Assembly (NCBI GenBank): GCA_036873135.1
Contig: JAPTYO010000008.1
Location: 34,312,761-34,376,760, forward strand
Direction: 5' to 3'
Length of the DNA: 64,000 bases
DNA from: Clarkia xantiana subsp. parviflora
Lineage: Eukaryota; Streptophyta; Magnoliopsida; Myrtales; Onagraceae
The position numbers were made by a program, and so were the translations under genes. Positions 44,450 to 55,701 of the stretch are shown here, one piece after another. How positions within the stretch are numbered: the first letter of the stretch is position 1; the number at the start of each line of letters is the position of its first letter. The notes beneath the pieces are model-generated. The model searched no databases and was not told where the DNA came from. It worked only from the letters and a program-made list of their open reading frames with translations.

Positions 44450-45206
44450 TGTTAGGTTCTAAGTCTCAAGTCAACGGGCGGTCGACCTAAGCCTTATTCC
44501 TCACTGGAGAAATTGCGGGTTCGGTGCTTCTAAGCCTTGTCGTCCTGATCCGTATCTTTCTGTCCTTTGCCTTCTCTTCTCCTCGTGCCCTGCAAGAGGG
44601 GCAATACCAAGCACGGAGGGGGGGGGTGCTTGATGTACCCTCTCCGATGCCTAAGTCAGTATAATACTTTTAGAGAGATAAAGCTAGTGAGATGTCAGAG
44701 CTAAATTGTATACTTAGCCAAGATGATCAAATGAATGGTGGAAAGGTTGTATTTATAGGCAACGGTGTCATTAAGGTGGCTTAATGACATCGTTAACCTT
44801 TAAACACAATTAATTAGCCCTTAATCTCGTAATTAAGACCTTAAAGCACGGAGAGGTTGGCGGAAATAAACTGAGTATCGGAGTCGGGAAATGGTGCCGG
44901 GGCCCTTGGGGGGGGGGGGGGGAGAAAATCCGACCCCCAAGGGTAGGGGTTGGGTGTGGTCACCCAACCCCTCCCTAGGGGAGATAGGGTTGGCCAACCC
45001 GATCTCCCCTAGGGGAGGTCGGGTGTGGCCACCCGACCTCACCTAGGTGAGTCTGCCTCGGTTCGGACGAGTATTTTGGCCTCGTCCGGACCGTTGGCGT
45101 TTTCGCGGGGTGTTTGGGTCGAAGTTTCGATTTACAATCATTGACGGGGTGATCAAAATAAAACGATTCGGAAGTCAACGGGTTCAAATTGGGCGTATAT
45201 CCATCA
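44450..45206 (-). repeat. 5' LTR of element C (757 bp)
   Basis: TGTTAGG...ATCCATCA on the plus strand, like the other LTR at 35750 except for scattered substitutions and a shorter G tract. The target duplication atgtg follows at 45207-45211. Confidence 0.93.
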
Positions 45207-46250
45207 ATGTGTGTCGAATAAGGGTAGGTTGAGTTGAGTGATGGCTGTAACCGCGACTTGAGGAAGCACAACAACAAGGGCCTGCATAATAAAGGAGGAA
45301 ACCTTAAGCTGTTGAAGTGAAGTATTATCCAGAGCCCGGTCGTGTAGTAATCCAAAGTTGGGCACCCAAGGTTCGGTCCAAAAATTAACTCGACACCCGT
45401 TTCCTATCGTCCATCGAGCACTTTCCAGTAAAAAAAGACGAACCATCATCAAACTTCTCCAAGGGTACGACTGGGAAAAGTTTGGACGCGCCGTGAAGAA
45501 TGAGCCCTCTCGAATATATTTATGCCGAACATACGCAGTCCAGATAGATTGGTTATCCATAATGAGTCGAAACGCCTCTTTGAGAATAAGGGTAAAGCTG
45601 AAATGGGAGGTGTTTCGATATCCCAGTCCATTGACATTCTTTTGCCTTAGTGATTTTGTCCCTAACTATCCAAAAAAATACCCTTAGAGCCAGTCGTCTT
45701 CGTATTCCATCAAAACTGAGGTTGAACACGATCAAGTGCATCTATGATATACTTAGGAAGTTTAATGCAGGACATCAAGTGGGTTGGTATGGAAGCTTCC
45801 GTTGAGTGGATAAGAACATCTCTCCCGGCCGATGATAGCAGTTTGGTCATTCACCCCTGGACACGTGTCGTAACTCTCTAAATAACAGCATGTCCCATCT
45901 TTTTTTTTTCTGCTTTGCCCCATCAATCGAAAGTCCCAAGTATTTTTTATCAGTTCCCATTTCTTGAACACCCAATCAGTTTGTAATTCTAGCTAGCTCC
46001 ACATGGGACATATTTGGGCTGAATCGAATGCTTGATTTATCGAAACTAATAAGTTAACCCGACACTCTTTGATGATTATCAAGGACCTCCTTTAGAGTGC
46101 TTAAGCTCCACTGTGTTGCCTCAATGAAGACAATGCTATCATTAGTAAAGAACAAATGGGTAATTCGTTATGTAAGTCTACCCGGTCGAACGCCTTTGAG
46201 GAATCCACTTTCATGGGCCCGAGTGAGTTCCTGTAAGAGGATCTGGGAGA
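45207..46250 (-). pseudogene. LINE reverse-transcriptase segment between elements C and D
   Basis: Minus strand, in broken frames, right to left: ILLQELTRAHESGFLKG, the RT catalytic box region THLFFTNDSIVF (family: FADDS, so the catalytic Asp pair is degraded), KKYLGLSIDGAKQKK, then RWTIGNGCRVNFWTEPWV near 45360-45440 (zf-RVT region). It contains many stops and indels. It continues into 56576-56700 across element D and into 35276-35749 across element C. The last five bases (46246-46250, ggaga) are the left target duplication of D. Confidence 0.8.
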
Positions 46251-47041
46251 TGATGGATATACGCCCAATTTGAACCCGTTGACTTCCAAACCGTTGTATT
46301 TTTATCGTCCCATTAACGTTTGTAAATCGAAACTTCAACCCGAACACTTCACGAGAACATCAACGGCTCGGACGGGGCCGAAGCGCCCGTCCGGCCAAGG
46401 AAAACTCACCTAGGTGAGGTTGGGTGGCCACACCCGACCTCCCCTAGGAGAGATCGGGTCAGCCAACCCGATCTCTCCTAGGAGGGATGGGGTTGGCCAA
46501 CCCCATCCCCCCTAGGGGGGGTTGGGTGCCCTCACCCAACCCCTACCCTTGGGGGTCGGATTTCTCCCCCCAAAAGGGCCCCTGCGCCATTTTCGAACAT
46601 CCACACCCGGTTCACGTCGCCTACCTTCTCCGTATCCTAAGGTCTTAATTGTACACTTAAAGGTTAATTAATTGTGTTTAAAGGTTAACGATATCATTAA
46701 GCCACCTTAATGACACCGTTGCCTATAAATACCCCACCTTCACAACTCATTTGATCATCTTGGCAATTTGGATTATTTTGCTCTGACATCTCTATAGTTT
46801 ATCTCTCTAAGAAGAATACTGACTTAGGCATCGGAGAGGGTTCACCAGGCACCACCCCCCCCTCCGTGTCTGGTACTGCCCCTTCTGCAGGGTAGAAGGA
46901 GAGAGGAGGCAAAGGAAGGAAGGAAGGAAGGAAGAAGATAGGCTAAGACAGGGCAACTCAGAAATACCGGATCACATACATCCCCAGTAAGGAGCGAGAT
47001 CAAAACCGACCACCCGTTGACCTAGATCTCATAACCTAACA
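46251..47041 (+). repeat. 5' LTR of element D (791 bp)
   Basis: Begins TGATGGATATACGCCC and ends CTCATAACCTAACA. It holds two copies of a palindrome-rich unit (agatcgggtcagccaacccgatct type, 46440-46500), a TATA-like cctataaatacc (46721-46732) and a ggaaggaag tract. Confidence 0.95.
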
Positions 47042-47057
47042 CTTGGCGCCGTCTGTA
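47042..47057 (+). other. primer binding site of element D
   Basis: CTTGGCGCCGTCTGTA directly after the LTR. Same core as elements B and C. Confidence 0.87.
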
Positions 47058-47092
47058 GGCTTCGGACAGAAAGCCTGGCTATTACACGAGCT

Positions 47093-47545
47093 ATGACGAA
47101 CAGTAGGGTGTCTAGGCACCAACGCCCACCCGGGGGCAATGGGCGGAGAAGAGAACCCATACCCCCAGGGAGGCAGCCTAACCCTGGGAAGCAACCAATG
47201 CATCCAGAGCCCCAAGAAATACCACAGCCTCCTCAACAACAGAACAACCAGGAGGGAGGACCTTCACGCCCAGCTGGGGCTGAGTCCTCCACAGCCTCCA
47301 CCCCCCGGGCAAGAAGGCCACAGAGAGAAAGAGAACAACAGGGAGTGCCTTCCCACAACACGGCACCCCCCGAGGGATACTATTATGAAGAGCAACCCCA
47401 AAGGTACCCGTATGGGATGCCGGCACAGAGAGATGGCAATCGCGCCCACACAGCATATGCAAGGCCGGCATACACCCAAGGGACTTACACGGAAGCTCAT
47501 GAAGAGGAGCAGATCCCAACAGAAGAGCACTACTCGCACCCTTGA
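47093..47545 (+). CDS. gag N-terminal low-complexity region (element D)
   Basis: The 150-aa segment from MTNSRVSRHQRPPGGNG is Pro/Gln/Arg-rich, with EGYYYEEQPQRYPYGMP. It ends at TGA after EEHYSHP. The frame stays open beyond the stop and runs in the same register into the 909-aa frame at 47612, and C has CGA at this place. The TGA therefore looks like a single C-to-T nonsense change in a longer polyprotein of about 1080 residues. The ATG is the first after the primer site. Confidence 0.78.
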   Translation: MTNSRVSRHQRPPGGNGRRREPIPPGRQPNPGKQPMHPEPQEIPQPPQQQNNQEGGPSRPAGAESSTASTPRARRPQREREQQGVPSHNTAPPEGYYYEEQPQRYPYGMPAQRDGNRAHTAYARPAYTQGTYTEAHEEEQIPTEEHYSHP

Positions 47546-47611
47546 GCAGGGCAGCGAGAGGAACAAAGAAGATATTACCAGGAGCCACCCCCAGAGGGAA
47601 GGCAACAATTC

Positions 47612-50341
47612 GTGCCTCCTAGGCAACAGCAGAGCAACAGGGCTTACACCCCGCTTGGAGAGGAAAGACAAGCAAGACCTCCAAGGAGGCAAGACTTCTA
47701 TGAAGCACCCCAGCAGGCGTACCAAGGGTACACCTACAGTCCATACCAGCATGGACAAGGGGACCCAGTAAGCCCAGTCTACAACTACAGTGGATATCAG
47801 AGGGATTATACTCCGGCGCAGGTGATGATCACCCCGGAGGAGGTAGAAGCCATGATAACCCGGAAATTGAATGAGTCAAAGAAACCCAGCCTGCATTGTC
47901 TAAGTGACAAGACGAACCACCCTTTCACAAGGGAACTGGAGATAAATAGGGTGCCAGACTCCCTGCACACAGTGCAAATTGCAAAGTACAATGGGAAGGG
48001 AGACCCCCTAGAGCATATCCAACAGCATGAGGCCTCCCTATTTGGGAGGACCACTGATGAAAGGTACAAGGCACTCTTGTTCCCAAACACCCTAACAGGG
48101 GTGGCCTCACATTGGTTCTTCAGCCTGCCCTCTGAGAGCATCCACTCATGGGAGCAGCTAAAAGCTAAGTTTCTGCAGAGATACCTAGGGGAGAGGAAAC
48201 TCCTCAAGGGAACAGGCTCCATTGATGACGTGAAACAAGAATATGATGAATCCCTGGCCAGCTACTATACTAGGTTCAACCAGAATATTGCAGACATCCA
48301 GGGAGACATCACCGAAGGGGAGATAATACGAGCCTTCATCAGAAACTTAGGTCGCTTTGGGTCAACATTGGCTGAAAAGATGGCCAAAAAGCCAGCAAGC
48401 ACCTTGGAGGAGCTTGCAGGAAGAGTTAAAACGCATATTGACCTTGAGAGGCACAGGGCAAGCAAGAAGGCCAAAATCCAGGCAGCCAAGGAGGATAATC
48501 AAAAGCCAAACAAAGGCAAGCCACCCCAGGCACCGCAGCATGCAAGGCAGCAGGAATGGCGTCCGCCACAGCAAAGAAACCAAATGGGTGAACCCTTAAA
48601 GGCAAGAGAAATAAACGTCATTAAGTTCATCCCACTGAACGCCACTCCAGCCACCGTACTTAGAGAGATGCGGAACCAAAAGCTTTGGTCACCCCCTGCA
48701 AGGTGGAGAGCCCCAATGGTGGGAAATCACAAGGATAGATGGTGTGACAACCATGAGGCTTATGGTCACGACACAAATGAATGCTTTAGCCTGAAGCTAA
48801 GCATAAACAACATCGTCCAGAGGGGAGAACTGAAGCAATTCATAGACCATGGGGGCAACAGTATGCAACTAGGGCCATCACAGAAAGACAAGGGCAAAGG
48901 AAAGATAGACTACAACCCTCCACCCAACAAAAAAGGAGTCATAAATATGATACATGGAGGAGTAGCATCGGGTGGCCCAACTGCTAATGCAAGAGAGGTC
49001 TATGCATCCAAGCTAAGCTCAGTGCCAAGGTGGAGAAAAAGGCCAAGAGAAGGGGAAGAAGTGAAGATCGAGTTCTCGGAGAAGGACAAAAGCCACATCG
49101 TCTTTCCGCATGACGATGCTCTAGTTATTACTTTAGATATTGACAATTTTGATGTAAAGAGAATTTTGGTGGATGGGGGCAGCTCAGCTGACCTCCTAAG
49201 CTTGAGAGTGTTAGAGGAGATAGGGAAAACCAAAGCAGACATCAGACCGGTCAACTTCCCTCTAGTTGGCTTCTCAGGGGCAACAAGTTACCCCCTGGGA
49301 ATGATAACCCTACCAGTAACCATGGGCCAAGGATGGACCCAGCTGAAGATAAATGTCAATTTCTTGGTGGTTGAAAGCCTGGGAGCCTACAATGGGATCC
49401 TAGGAAGGACAACCATAAACCCATATGAAATAGTGCCATCCACTGTTCACCAGAAGCTGAAGTACATCACGGAGAACGGGGTTGGAGAGGTCCTGGGTGA
49501 TCAACGCACCGCAAGGCAGTGCTACGTCAACTCAATGAGACGTGGATCACACGGGACAGACACAGTGGCTGTAGTCATGGTAGGAGCCAACCAGGACAGA
49601 AGAAGGAGGGGAAGGAGACAAAGGCAAGGAAGGAGGAGGAGTGGAGTAACACTCCGTTTGAGCAGGCAGTTTTTTCAAACAGTGCCTACAAGGAGACACA
49701 CGAGCAAGGCTGTGAAGGTGACATCCATACCTTGGCAGCCAGACACCATAATAGGGAACAGAACAAGGAACTCCATCCTAAGAGGCTTCCGTTACATAGA
49801 TGATATCAAGCAAATGCCGCGGGAGTCTATATCAAGCTATTTCCAGAGATTCTTCAAGTATGGTGTCAACATGGACATCACAAGGGGAGAAGCAGTCAGA
49901 GCATTCATTAGAAACATGCATCCAAACTCATTCAGGGCATATGGAGGGCTCTATGAGATGGTCATGACGAGCACAATGAGAGAGCTCAAGGATAAGCTGG
50001 ACAAGGCATTTGCACAGGAAGCGGAGCAGTTGGATGAAGTTCCGGAGAAAGGAAGAGACACTGACATATTGGGAGGATGTGTCAATTTCACATTCACACC
50101 CCTCACAATCAGCATAGAAGAAATTTTCCACAAACACCTGAAGGAAGAGCTACCAACATGCAGGGAGGAAGGCAAGGCCTTCCTAGGAAGAGATGCACAG
50201 GGTTGGTGTGAGTACCATGAGACCTGGGGGCATCAAACCAACAACTGCATGGTGTTGAAGGTGGAAGTGGAAGAAATGATTTACAATGGAGGCTTCAAGG
50301 AGTACGTGGCAACAGACACAGTGACCACCCCATATCCTTAG
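47612..50341 (+). CDS. gag-protease-gag' polyprotein (element D), 909 aa
   Basis: Domains in order: Pro/Gln/Tyr-rich lead; gag core about residues 125-285 (SLFGRTTDERYKALLF, ESIHSWEQLKAKFLQRYL, DITEGEIIRAFIRNL); knuckle 1 at C378-H381-H386-C391 (WCDNHEAYGHDTNEC); and protease around D521 (KRILVDGGSSADLL, with VDGG in place of DTG). A second gag-like region at about 715-865 has DITRGEAVRAFIRNM and STMRELKDKLDKAF. Knuckle 2 is at C866-H869-H874-C879 with identical spacing. No RT follows. It presumably makes a particle protein and protease. Having two gag-type modules around a protease is unusual, since gypsy gag normally precedes protease once. Confidence 0.9.
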   Translation: MPPRQQQSNRAYTPLGEERQARPPRRQDFYEAPQQAYQGYTYSPYQHGQGDPVSPVYNYSGYQRDYTPAQVMITPEEVEAMITRKLNESKKPSLHCLSDKTNHPFTRELEINRVPDSLHTVQIAKYNGKGDPLEHIQQHEASLFGRTTDERYKALLFPNTLTGVASHWFFSLPSESIHSWEQLKAKFLQRYLGERKLLKGTGSIDDVKQEYDESLASYYTRFNQNIADIQGDITEGEIIRAFIRNLGRFGSTLAEKMAKKPASTLEELAGRVKTHIDLERHRASKKAKIQAAKEDNQKPNKGKPPQAPQHARQQEWRPPQQRNQMGEPLKAREINVIKFIPLNATPATVLREMRNQKLWSPPARWRAPMVGNHKDRWCDNHEAYGHDTNECFSLKLSINNIVQRGELKQFIDHGGNSMQLGPSQKDKGKGKIDYNPPPNKKGVINMIHGGVASGGPTANAREVYASKLSSVPRWRKRPREGEEVKIEFSEKDKSHIVFPHDDALVITLDIDNFDVKRILVDGGSSADLLSLRVLEEIGKTKADIRPVNFPLVGFSGATSYPLGMITLPVTMGQGWTQLKINVNFLVVESLGAYNGILGRTTINPYEIVPSTVHQKLKYITENGVGEVLGDQRTARQCYVNSMRRGSHGTDTVAVVMVGANQDRRRRGRRQRQGRRRSGVTLRLSRQFFQTVPTRRHTSKAVKVTSIPWQPDTIIGNRTRNSILRGFRYIDDIKQMPRESISSYFQRFFKYGVNMDITRGEAVRAFIRNMHPNSFRAYGGLYEMVMTSTMRELKDKLDKAFAQEAEQLDEVPEKGRDTDILGGCVNFTFTPLTISIEEIFHKHLKEELPTCREEGKAFLGRDAQGWCEYHETWGHQTNNCMVLKVEVEEMIYNGGFKEYVATDTVTTPYP

Positions 50342-50599
50342 TTTCATATTTATCATTTTGCATGTTTCAGCCTTACAAGCTTTTCAAAAAACAACTTTGG
50401 AGAAGGAGAACTCACGAAGTTACTCCAACTCTACAACTATCTTTTATTCCTACAAAGGATGTCTTGGTGCACCAAGGCATCCCAAGTGTACAAAAACATG
50501 AATGCTCCTAAGGGAGTAGTAGTTACTCAAAAGTATTTTCCAGTGAATGAAGTGGTATAATCACGAAGTTATCCTTACACAGATATGACTTCAAGTCAA

Positions 50600-51290
50600 T
50601 GACAGGTTCGACGCCCCCAAGAGCGTATCTTGAGAGTAGTTTTCATACTACGACCTTCGACGCCCCCAATAGCGTATCTTGAGAGTGGTTTCCAAAAACT
50701 ACGAACTTCGACGCCCCCAGGAGCGTATCTTGAGAGTAGTGTTCATACTACGACCTTCGACGCCCACAAGAGCGTATCTTGAGAGTAGTTATTACACTAC
50801 GAATTCGACGCACCAAGAGCGTATCTTGAGAGTGGTTTCCAAAAACTACGAACTTCGACGCCCCCAGGAGCGTATCTTGAGAGTAGTGTTCATACTACGA
50901 CCTTCGACGCCCCCAAGAGCGTATCTTGAGAGTAGTTATTACACTACGAATTCGACGCACCAAGAGCGTATCTTGAGAGTGGTTTCCAAAAACTACGAAT
51001 TCGACGCCCCCAGGAGCGTATCTTGAGGTAGATTTGCAACCTACCAGATTCGACGCCCCCAAGAGCGTATCTTGAGGTAGAAAAAACACTACCAGTTCGA
51101 CGCCCCCAAGAGCGTATCTTGAGGTAGATTTCAAACTACCAGTTCGACGCCCACCAGGAGCGTATCTTTGGTCTAACCTGAGCCCTCCGGGAGCCTATCC
51201 TGTGAAACGTTAAGTGCCGTCCGAGAGCCTGTCTCGTGAACAGATTTCGACGCCCACCAAGAGCGTATCTTTGGTCTAACAGTACAACGT
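50600..51290. repeat. tandem repeats of element D (~55-75 bp units)
   Basis: About twelve units sharing cgacgcccccaagagcgtatcttgag, with spacers derived from gtagttttcatactacga. The last two units (51145-51290) carry the ggtctaac and cgtgaacag spacer seen in C's 72-bp units. It is the inverted counterpart of 40830-41620. The unit core is conserved while spacers vary. Confidence 0.93.
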
Positions 51291-51661
51291 ATACCGTGTA
51301 AGGGGTATCAGAAGAGATCATCACACCATACTCAGAAGGATACCATGAGAAAGAAATTTCTAAGTAAAGTAATGTGAAGAACAAGTAATGTTTTTTCTTT
51401 ATGAAATGGCAGGTATGACATGAAGGAAAACACGAAAGAAAGACAAGTAAAGGAAACACACCAAGAGAAAAGCCCATAACCAAAGGGATATATACAAAAG
51501 CATGAGAAGCACTAGTGTAAAGGCAAGCGAAGCACGTAGTCAACAACAAAATACGGCAAAGGAAAGTAACAACAAACACTACCACAATTTCAAAAGACAC
51601 TCAACCCATTAAAGGGGAGAAGGAGTGTAGTTATATACAAGGATAACATGAGATAAACACG

Positions 51662-54057
51662 TCAGTCAGAACATTCGGGGGAGTCACCCTCACCCCCTGA
51701 AGCTGAACCACCGGCAGATAGAGATGATGAGGAGGAATCTGAGGTACCAATCTCCACTGGTGTAGCATCCACCTGGGCAGGGGCAGGCTCGTCTGCAACA
51801 GCAGCCTGACCCCTCAGAACAGCCATGTAACCACTGGCATATGGCCCGAAGTCACCAAGGTCACCAACTGGGAACTGAGGATCAATACGGAAAATGTGAT
51901 CAACCAGATACTCACCGAACTGGTTCATCTCCTGAGTGAGACGCGCGCTATAATCGGCAGTGAAGGCAGAGGAGGCCTTGTACTCAGAAACCGCGACAGT
52001 CCTTTCCTCCGCACGACACTTAGCCTCCAACTTCCGTAACTCCTCAGAATGGAGCGACGCTGCAACCTCAGCTTCCCGACGCAAACTGCCCACAGTGGTC
52101 TCAAGCAAGGACACCTGGTCCCGGAGCTCCTGCATCCTCAAATCAGATAATCGCGCCTTTTCAGCAGCAGTGGCGACCTCCGCCTTGAGAGAAACCTGGC
52201 TTTCCTCAAGGGTCTTCCTCTCGTCAGATAACTCGAGCACGAGCGAGGACATGTTCACCATGTCAGACATACCCTAACAATTAAAACAAGGGATGAGTAA
52301 CCGAAAGATAGCCATTATGAAAGTAATAAGAGGAAAGCAAGGAACAACTCACAGGTGCATAACGAGAAAGTACCCCCTGAACAAAGCGCCGAGTCTCCCC
52401 AGGAGACTTGGGCGGAGCAACACGATCGCCAGGGGGGATAGCGCCGCGGAGTACGCGGACGCCAACCTCAGGAGTCCGCAAGGAGGAGGTGCTATCAAGG
52501 TGGAACTCCTTCAGACCAGCGAAAGGAGTCCACTCAGACCCAATAACATCTTCATCAGTAAGACGAGCGAAATCCTTCCGACTTAAAGTCGGAGGCCCAC
52601 CTACACAAGCAAAGCAAGTCAAAGGAAAATATAAACATAGAAGGATCAGCAACAAGGTAGAGATCATACCTGAGGACCGTGCCCTCGGCTGGGGGGCAGG
52701 GGAACCACCACCAGCAGGTCTCTTCCCTTTGTCAGCCAGGGAAGGCACCTCTTCGACCACCATCTCCTTATCACGAGATAGGGTCGGAGGACGAGCAGTA
52801 GGCGAAGCAGGATCCACGGCCTTCTTTCTCTTAGCAGCCGAGGCCCCGGCCTCAGAATCAGATCTCCGCGGCTTGGACTTGGAAGGTCCAGAATCTCTGC
52901 CAACGGAGACGACCCTCTCAGTCACCAAGAGGGAGCGCCCTAGCAATATAAGAAAAGCAAGATAAGGAAAATACAGATTATACCATAAAGAAGCAAATAG
53001 GAGAAAGCATACCAGAGGCCCCAGCCTTCTTCCCAGGCAGGGGGGATTTCTTCAGAGCAGAACCAGAAGGAGCCTTCCTCTTGCTCAGATCAACAGGGGC
53101 TCCCTGCACGTTATAGGTTTTTCCATGAAACCAACCTACAAAGGAAGAGCAGAAGGTAAATAAAGATGGAAAGACCAAGTGACATACCGAACCCCCGGAG
53201 TCAGGAGTCAAACTGATCCCGGCCTCGTAAAGATCCGTCTCAGTCACTAAGGACACGGGGCAGTATGACCGGGTCCTGTTGCTCTCGTGAATGATCTTCA
53301 TAGTCTCTAAATCAACTGAAGAGAACTCTCCGAAAGCAGGCCAACCATCGGACCGATCCTCATTCAAGACCGACCAAGTGACGTATCGATCCGTAATGAA
53401 GAAGTAATGCTTAGCCCAGTGACTGGCCGAATTATCACTCCGGGCCACGAAACGAAGGGAGGTATCCCACTCGATCCCACTCAACCCGAAATCAATAAAT
53501 CGGGGATCCTTGAAGGTCGGATGGCGAGTTACGAAACTCGCAAACCCCACCTTCGTTTGGTACTGGAACCGGTAGAAGCATCGGAATAGAACGAGGGAGT
53601 ACTTCCAGGAGTACCAATGGCACAATACCCGGAAGCCCACCCAGACACGAAGGGCACTGGGGGCAAGGTTCACAGGAGAAATCCTGAAGAACCTGCTCAA
53701 CTCTATAAGCTCGTCACAGTAAGGCAACCTCAGCCCAAATCGGATCTGGGAGGGGTACACGGCGACCTTCCCTATAGGAGGCTCCGTCACCGTCTCGCGA
53801 GTATTCCCCAAGGAGGGGAGAAAAGGATACAGAGGCTCATCTAGGGGACAGATATCTCCTAGGGTAACATGCTCATTGTAATCGGACCTAGTGAGATGGT
53901 TCTCCGACAAGATAGCGAAACCTAAGGCAAAGGTAGCAGGAAATCCCAAAGTACGGATCAAATTTCGATTAACACCCCAACGAAGGTCACGACACTAAGC
54001 TAACAATAGGAAAGGAAATAATACGACCAAAAAGGAAGAGAAAAGGAACTCACTCAT
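51662..54057 (-). CDS. antisense 5-exon gene of element D, intact 680 aa
   Basis: Exons on the minus strand: 54057-54054 (ATGA), 53921-53013, 52939-52670, 52600-52353 and 52273-51662. All junctions are GT...AG, phases are consistent and there is no internal stop. The start joins ATG A|GT to give MSFAILSENHLTRSDYN. Residues about 40-230 match the 'putative gypsy type transposon' family PF04195 (AVYPSQIRFGLRLPYCDELI, WVGFRVLCHWYSWKYSLVLF, WAKHYFFITDRYVTW). A basic, Ser/Pro-rich middle (SKSKPRRSD) follows, then a coiled coil (LELSDERKTLEESQVS...LRDQVSLLETTVGSLRREAE) and an acidic tail ending GDSPECSD. It is transcribed opposite to gag, presumably from its own promoter near 55150. Function unknown. 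A 52-nt T-rich stretch in exon 2 resembles an intron, but removing it shifts the frame. Confidence 0.8.
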
Positions 54058-54059
54058 CC

Positions 54060-55700
54060 TTCGGAGGACGCGACGCCTCTGTAGAGTCTGTGTGCGCGGA
54101 CACCACCAGGAATATAGCACCTGCCACGACACGACAAATATCAAAACAAGAAAAATTTCCGAAGAACCGGAAATACTCCGACACTCGACCAACGACAACA
54201 ATCAAAGATCCAAAGACACCCAGCAAAGATAGTCAACATGAGCCAAGGACACCACGACAACCAACTTGAATATTTTATCCGAGCCTAAGGTCGGGTTTTG
54301 GAAAAAATTACCGTTATACCCTCCAGCAAAGATTAACACACCAACGGCGGTACAACATCAAATTCAAGACCGGAATAGCTCGATCGGACAAGAAACCATA
54401 TCCGGACGACCGGCAAACATTTTTCCCCAAATCCACAACTATCAACGGCTATCCACGGCAATCCCACATTCAATCAAATATCGGCAATCAAGCATCGGCA
54501 ATCAAATATCAACGATTCAAAATCAACATTTTATGCGGTAACGGAAAGGAAAAGAGTGGACCTTTGGAAAACCCGACCCGATGTGATAAACGGGTCCGGA
54601 ATTCGAATTTGGGCGTTGCCGGAAATCAGGTCCTCGCCGGAGATCGGACCCCGTCGTCGCCGGAACCGTTTTCAGTCGCCCCACCGTCGCCGGAAGCCGC
54701 CGAGGGTCACGCCGGAGCTGCTTCCTATCGCCGTCGACAACCCCCGCTGAGTTTGATGCCGTCGTCGTCAGAGGTGAGTTCGCCGTCGACCACCGCCGTC
54801 CGTCCAATGCCGCGCCGCCGTCGCCAATCGAACCTCCAGTGGACTCCCCTGCCGTCGACCGCCTGTGTCGGACCAGGCTCCACCTCCGTCAGCTGCTCCT
54901 TCGCGCCGCTGCTGGTCCGTCCCACCTCCACGCCGGCGTCTCGAGTCGCCAATCCACTGGCCGGCTCTGTCCCGTGCTGGTGGTCTCCTTCCGCCGGAGT
55001 TGCTGGCCGGAATTTCGGGTCCCTTGCCGGAATTCTGGCCGGCCCTAACCTAGGGGGTGCTCTCAAACTTTTCTTGCTCTCCAAGGGTGAGTGAAAAGGG
55101 AAGATGGTGGCTATGGTGACTCCCTAAGGTATTTTTCTAACTCTCTTTTATGTTAAAAGGATGATAGGGTTTTTTAGAGGGTTTTAATCACCACCATCCA
55201 TCTATCTTTAAATAAAATCTAAGGGCCAAGGAAAAACCATCATTTTTATCCCTTTCAACTATGGCTAAGTATATCTCCATACTTAGAAAAACTATCAAGT
55301 TAGTTTTATTTTTGAGCATTCCATACTTAGGAAAATTTTTAACCAAAATTAAATTTTTCCTCACTTAGATAGAATCCCGGCACGAATTTGAAGCGTAAGT
55401 CACTTAGTTGCATTCGTATTGCATCCTTGTAAGAGTATGCATTTTTTAAGTATACGCCGGTAGCAAAGATAGATTTATTGCTCCCGCCTCAGACGGACGC
55501 ATGCTTAGGCATACGTCCGTGCTACTCTAACGTTTACAACTCCTCTATCTCATAAGACAGGGGGCAGAGTCGAAGACACGTATCCATGGGTAAGCTGGCA
55601 CTCAGATGAAAGGTAGAAACCCCGGTTTTAAATTGCGCGTATCATACCATCCTGAAATAGAGTCAATCAAGGGTTAGGCCATTGGTTGACTCGGGGGCAT
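54060..55700. other. upstream region of the antisense gene and polypurine tract
   Basis: Holds a GC-rich block (54590-55030), homologous to 37190-37500 in C, with accidental open frames on both strands. An AT-rich stretch follows with a TATA-like site on the minus strand. Just before the 3' LTR is the purine-rich gttgactcgggggcatg (55685-55701), the likely polypurine tract. Confidence 0.6.
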
Positions 55701-55701
55701 G

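Larger units (their letters stand above)
35750..45206 (-). mobile_element. Element C: non-autonomous gypsy with antisense gene (TSD ATGTG)
   Basis: LTRs at 35750-36514 and 44450-45206. Flanking atgtg at 35745-35749 and 45207-45211 is a perfect 5-bp target duplication. On the minus strand: primer site (44435-44449), gag N-terminus, protease, second gag-like domain, tandem arrays (40830-41620), then an antisense gene (plus strand, 37988-40411) and the polypurine tract (36515-36532). The LTRs differ by roughly a dozen substitutions by eye plus poly-G length. Compared with D it has lost 836 bp of gag and carries several stops. There is no RT, RNase H or integrase. Confidence 0.95.

Noticed and set aside
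47178..47758. Minus-strand open frames opposite the gag N-terminus of D
   Set aside because: Shadow frames of the Pro/Gln/Arg-rich coding sequence; no similarity and no splice structure.
50679..51026. ORF with repeated ERILRVV motifs
   Set aside because: Translation of the tandem array of element D.
53108..53160. Additional 52-nt intron in the antisense gene (T-rich GT...AG stretch)
   Set aside because: Removing it shifts the frame and brings an early stop in both C and D, whereas retention keeps the frame open in both. Left in the exon, though RNA data could change this.
54564..55094. 176-codon plus-strand ORF in D
   Set aside because: Same GC-rich leader as in C; Ser/Pro/Ala-rich and without family similarity.
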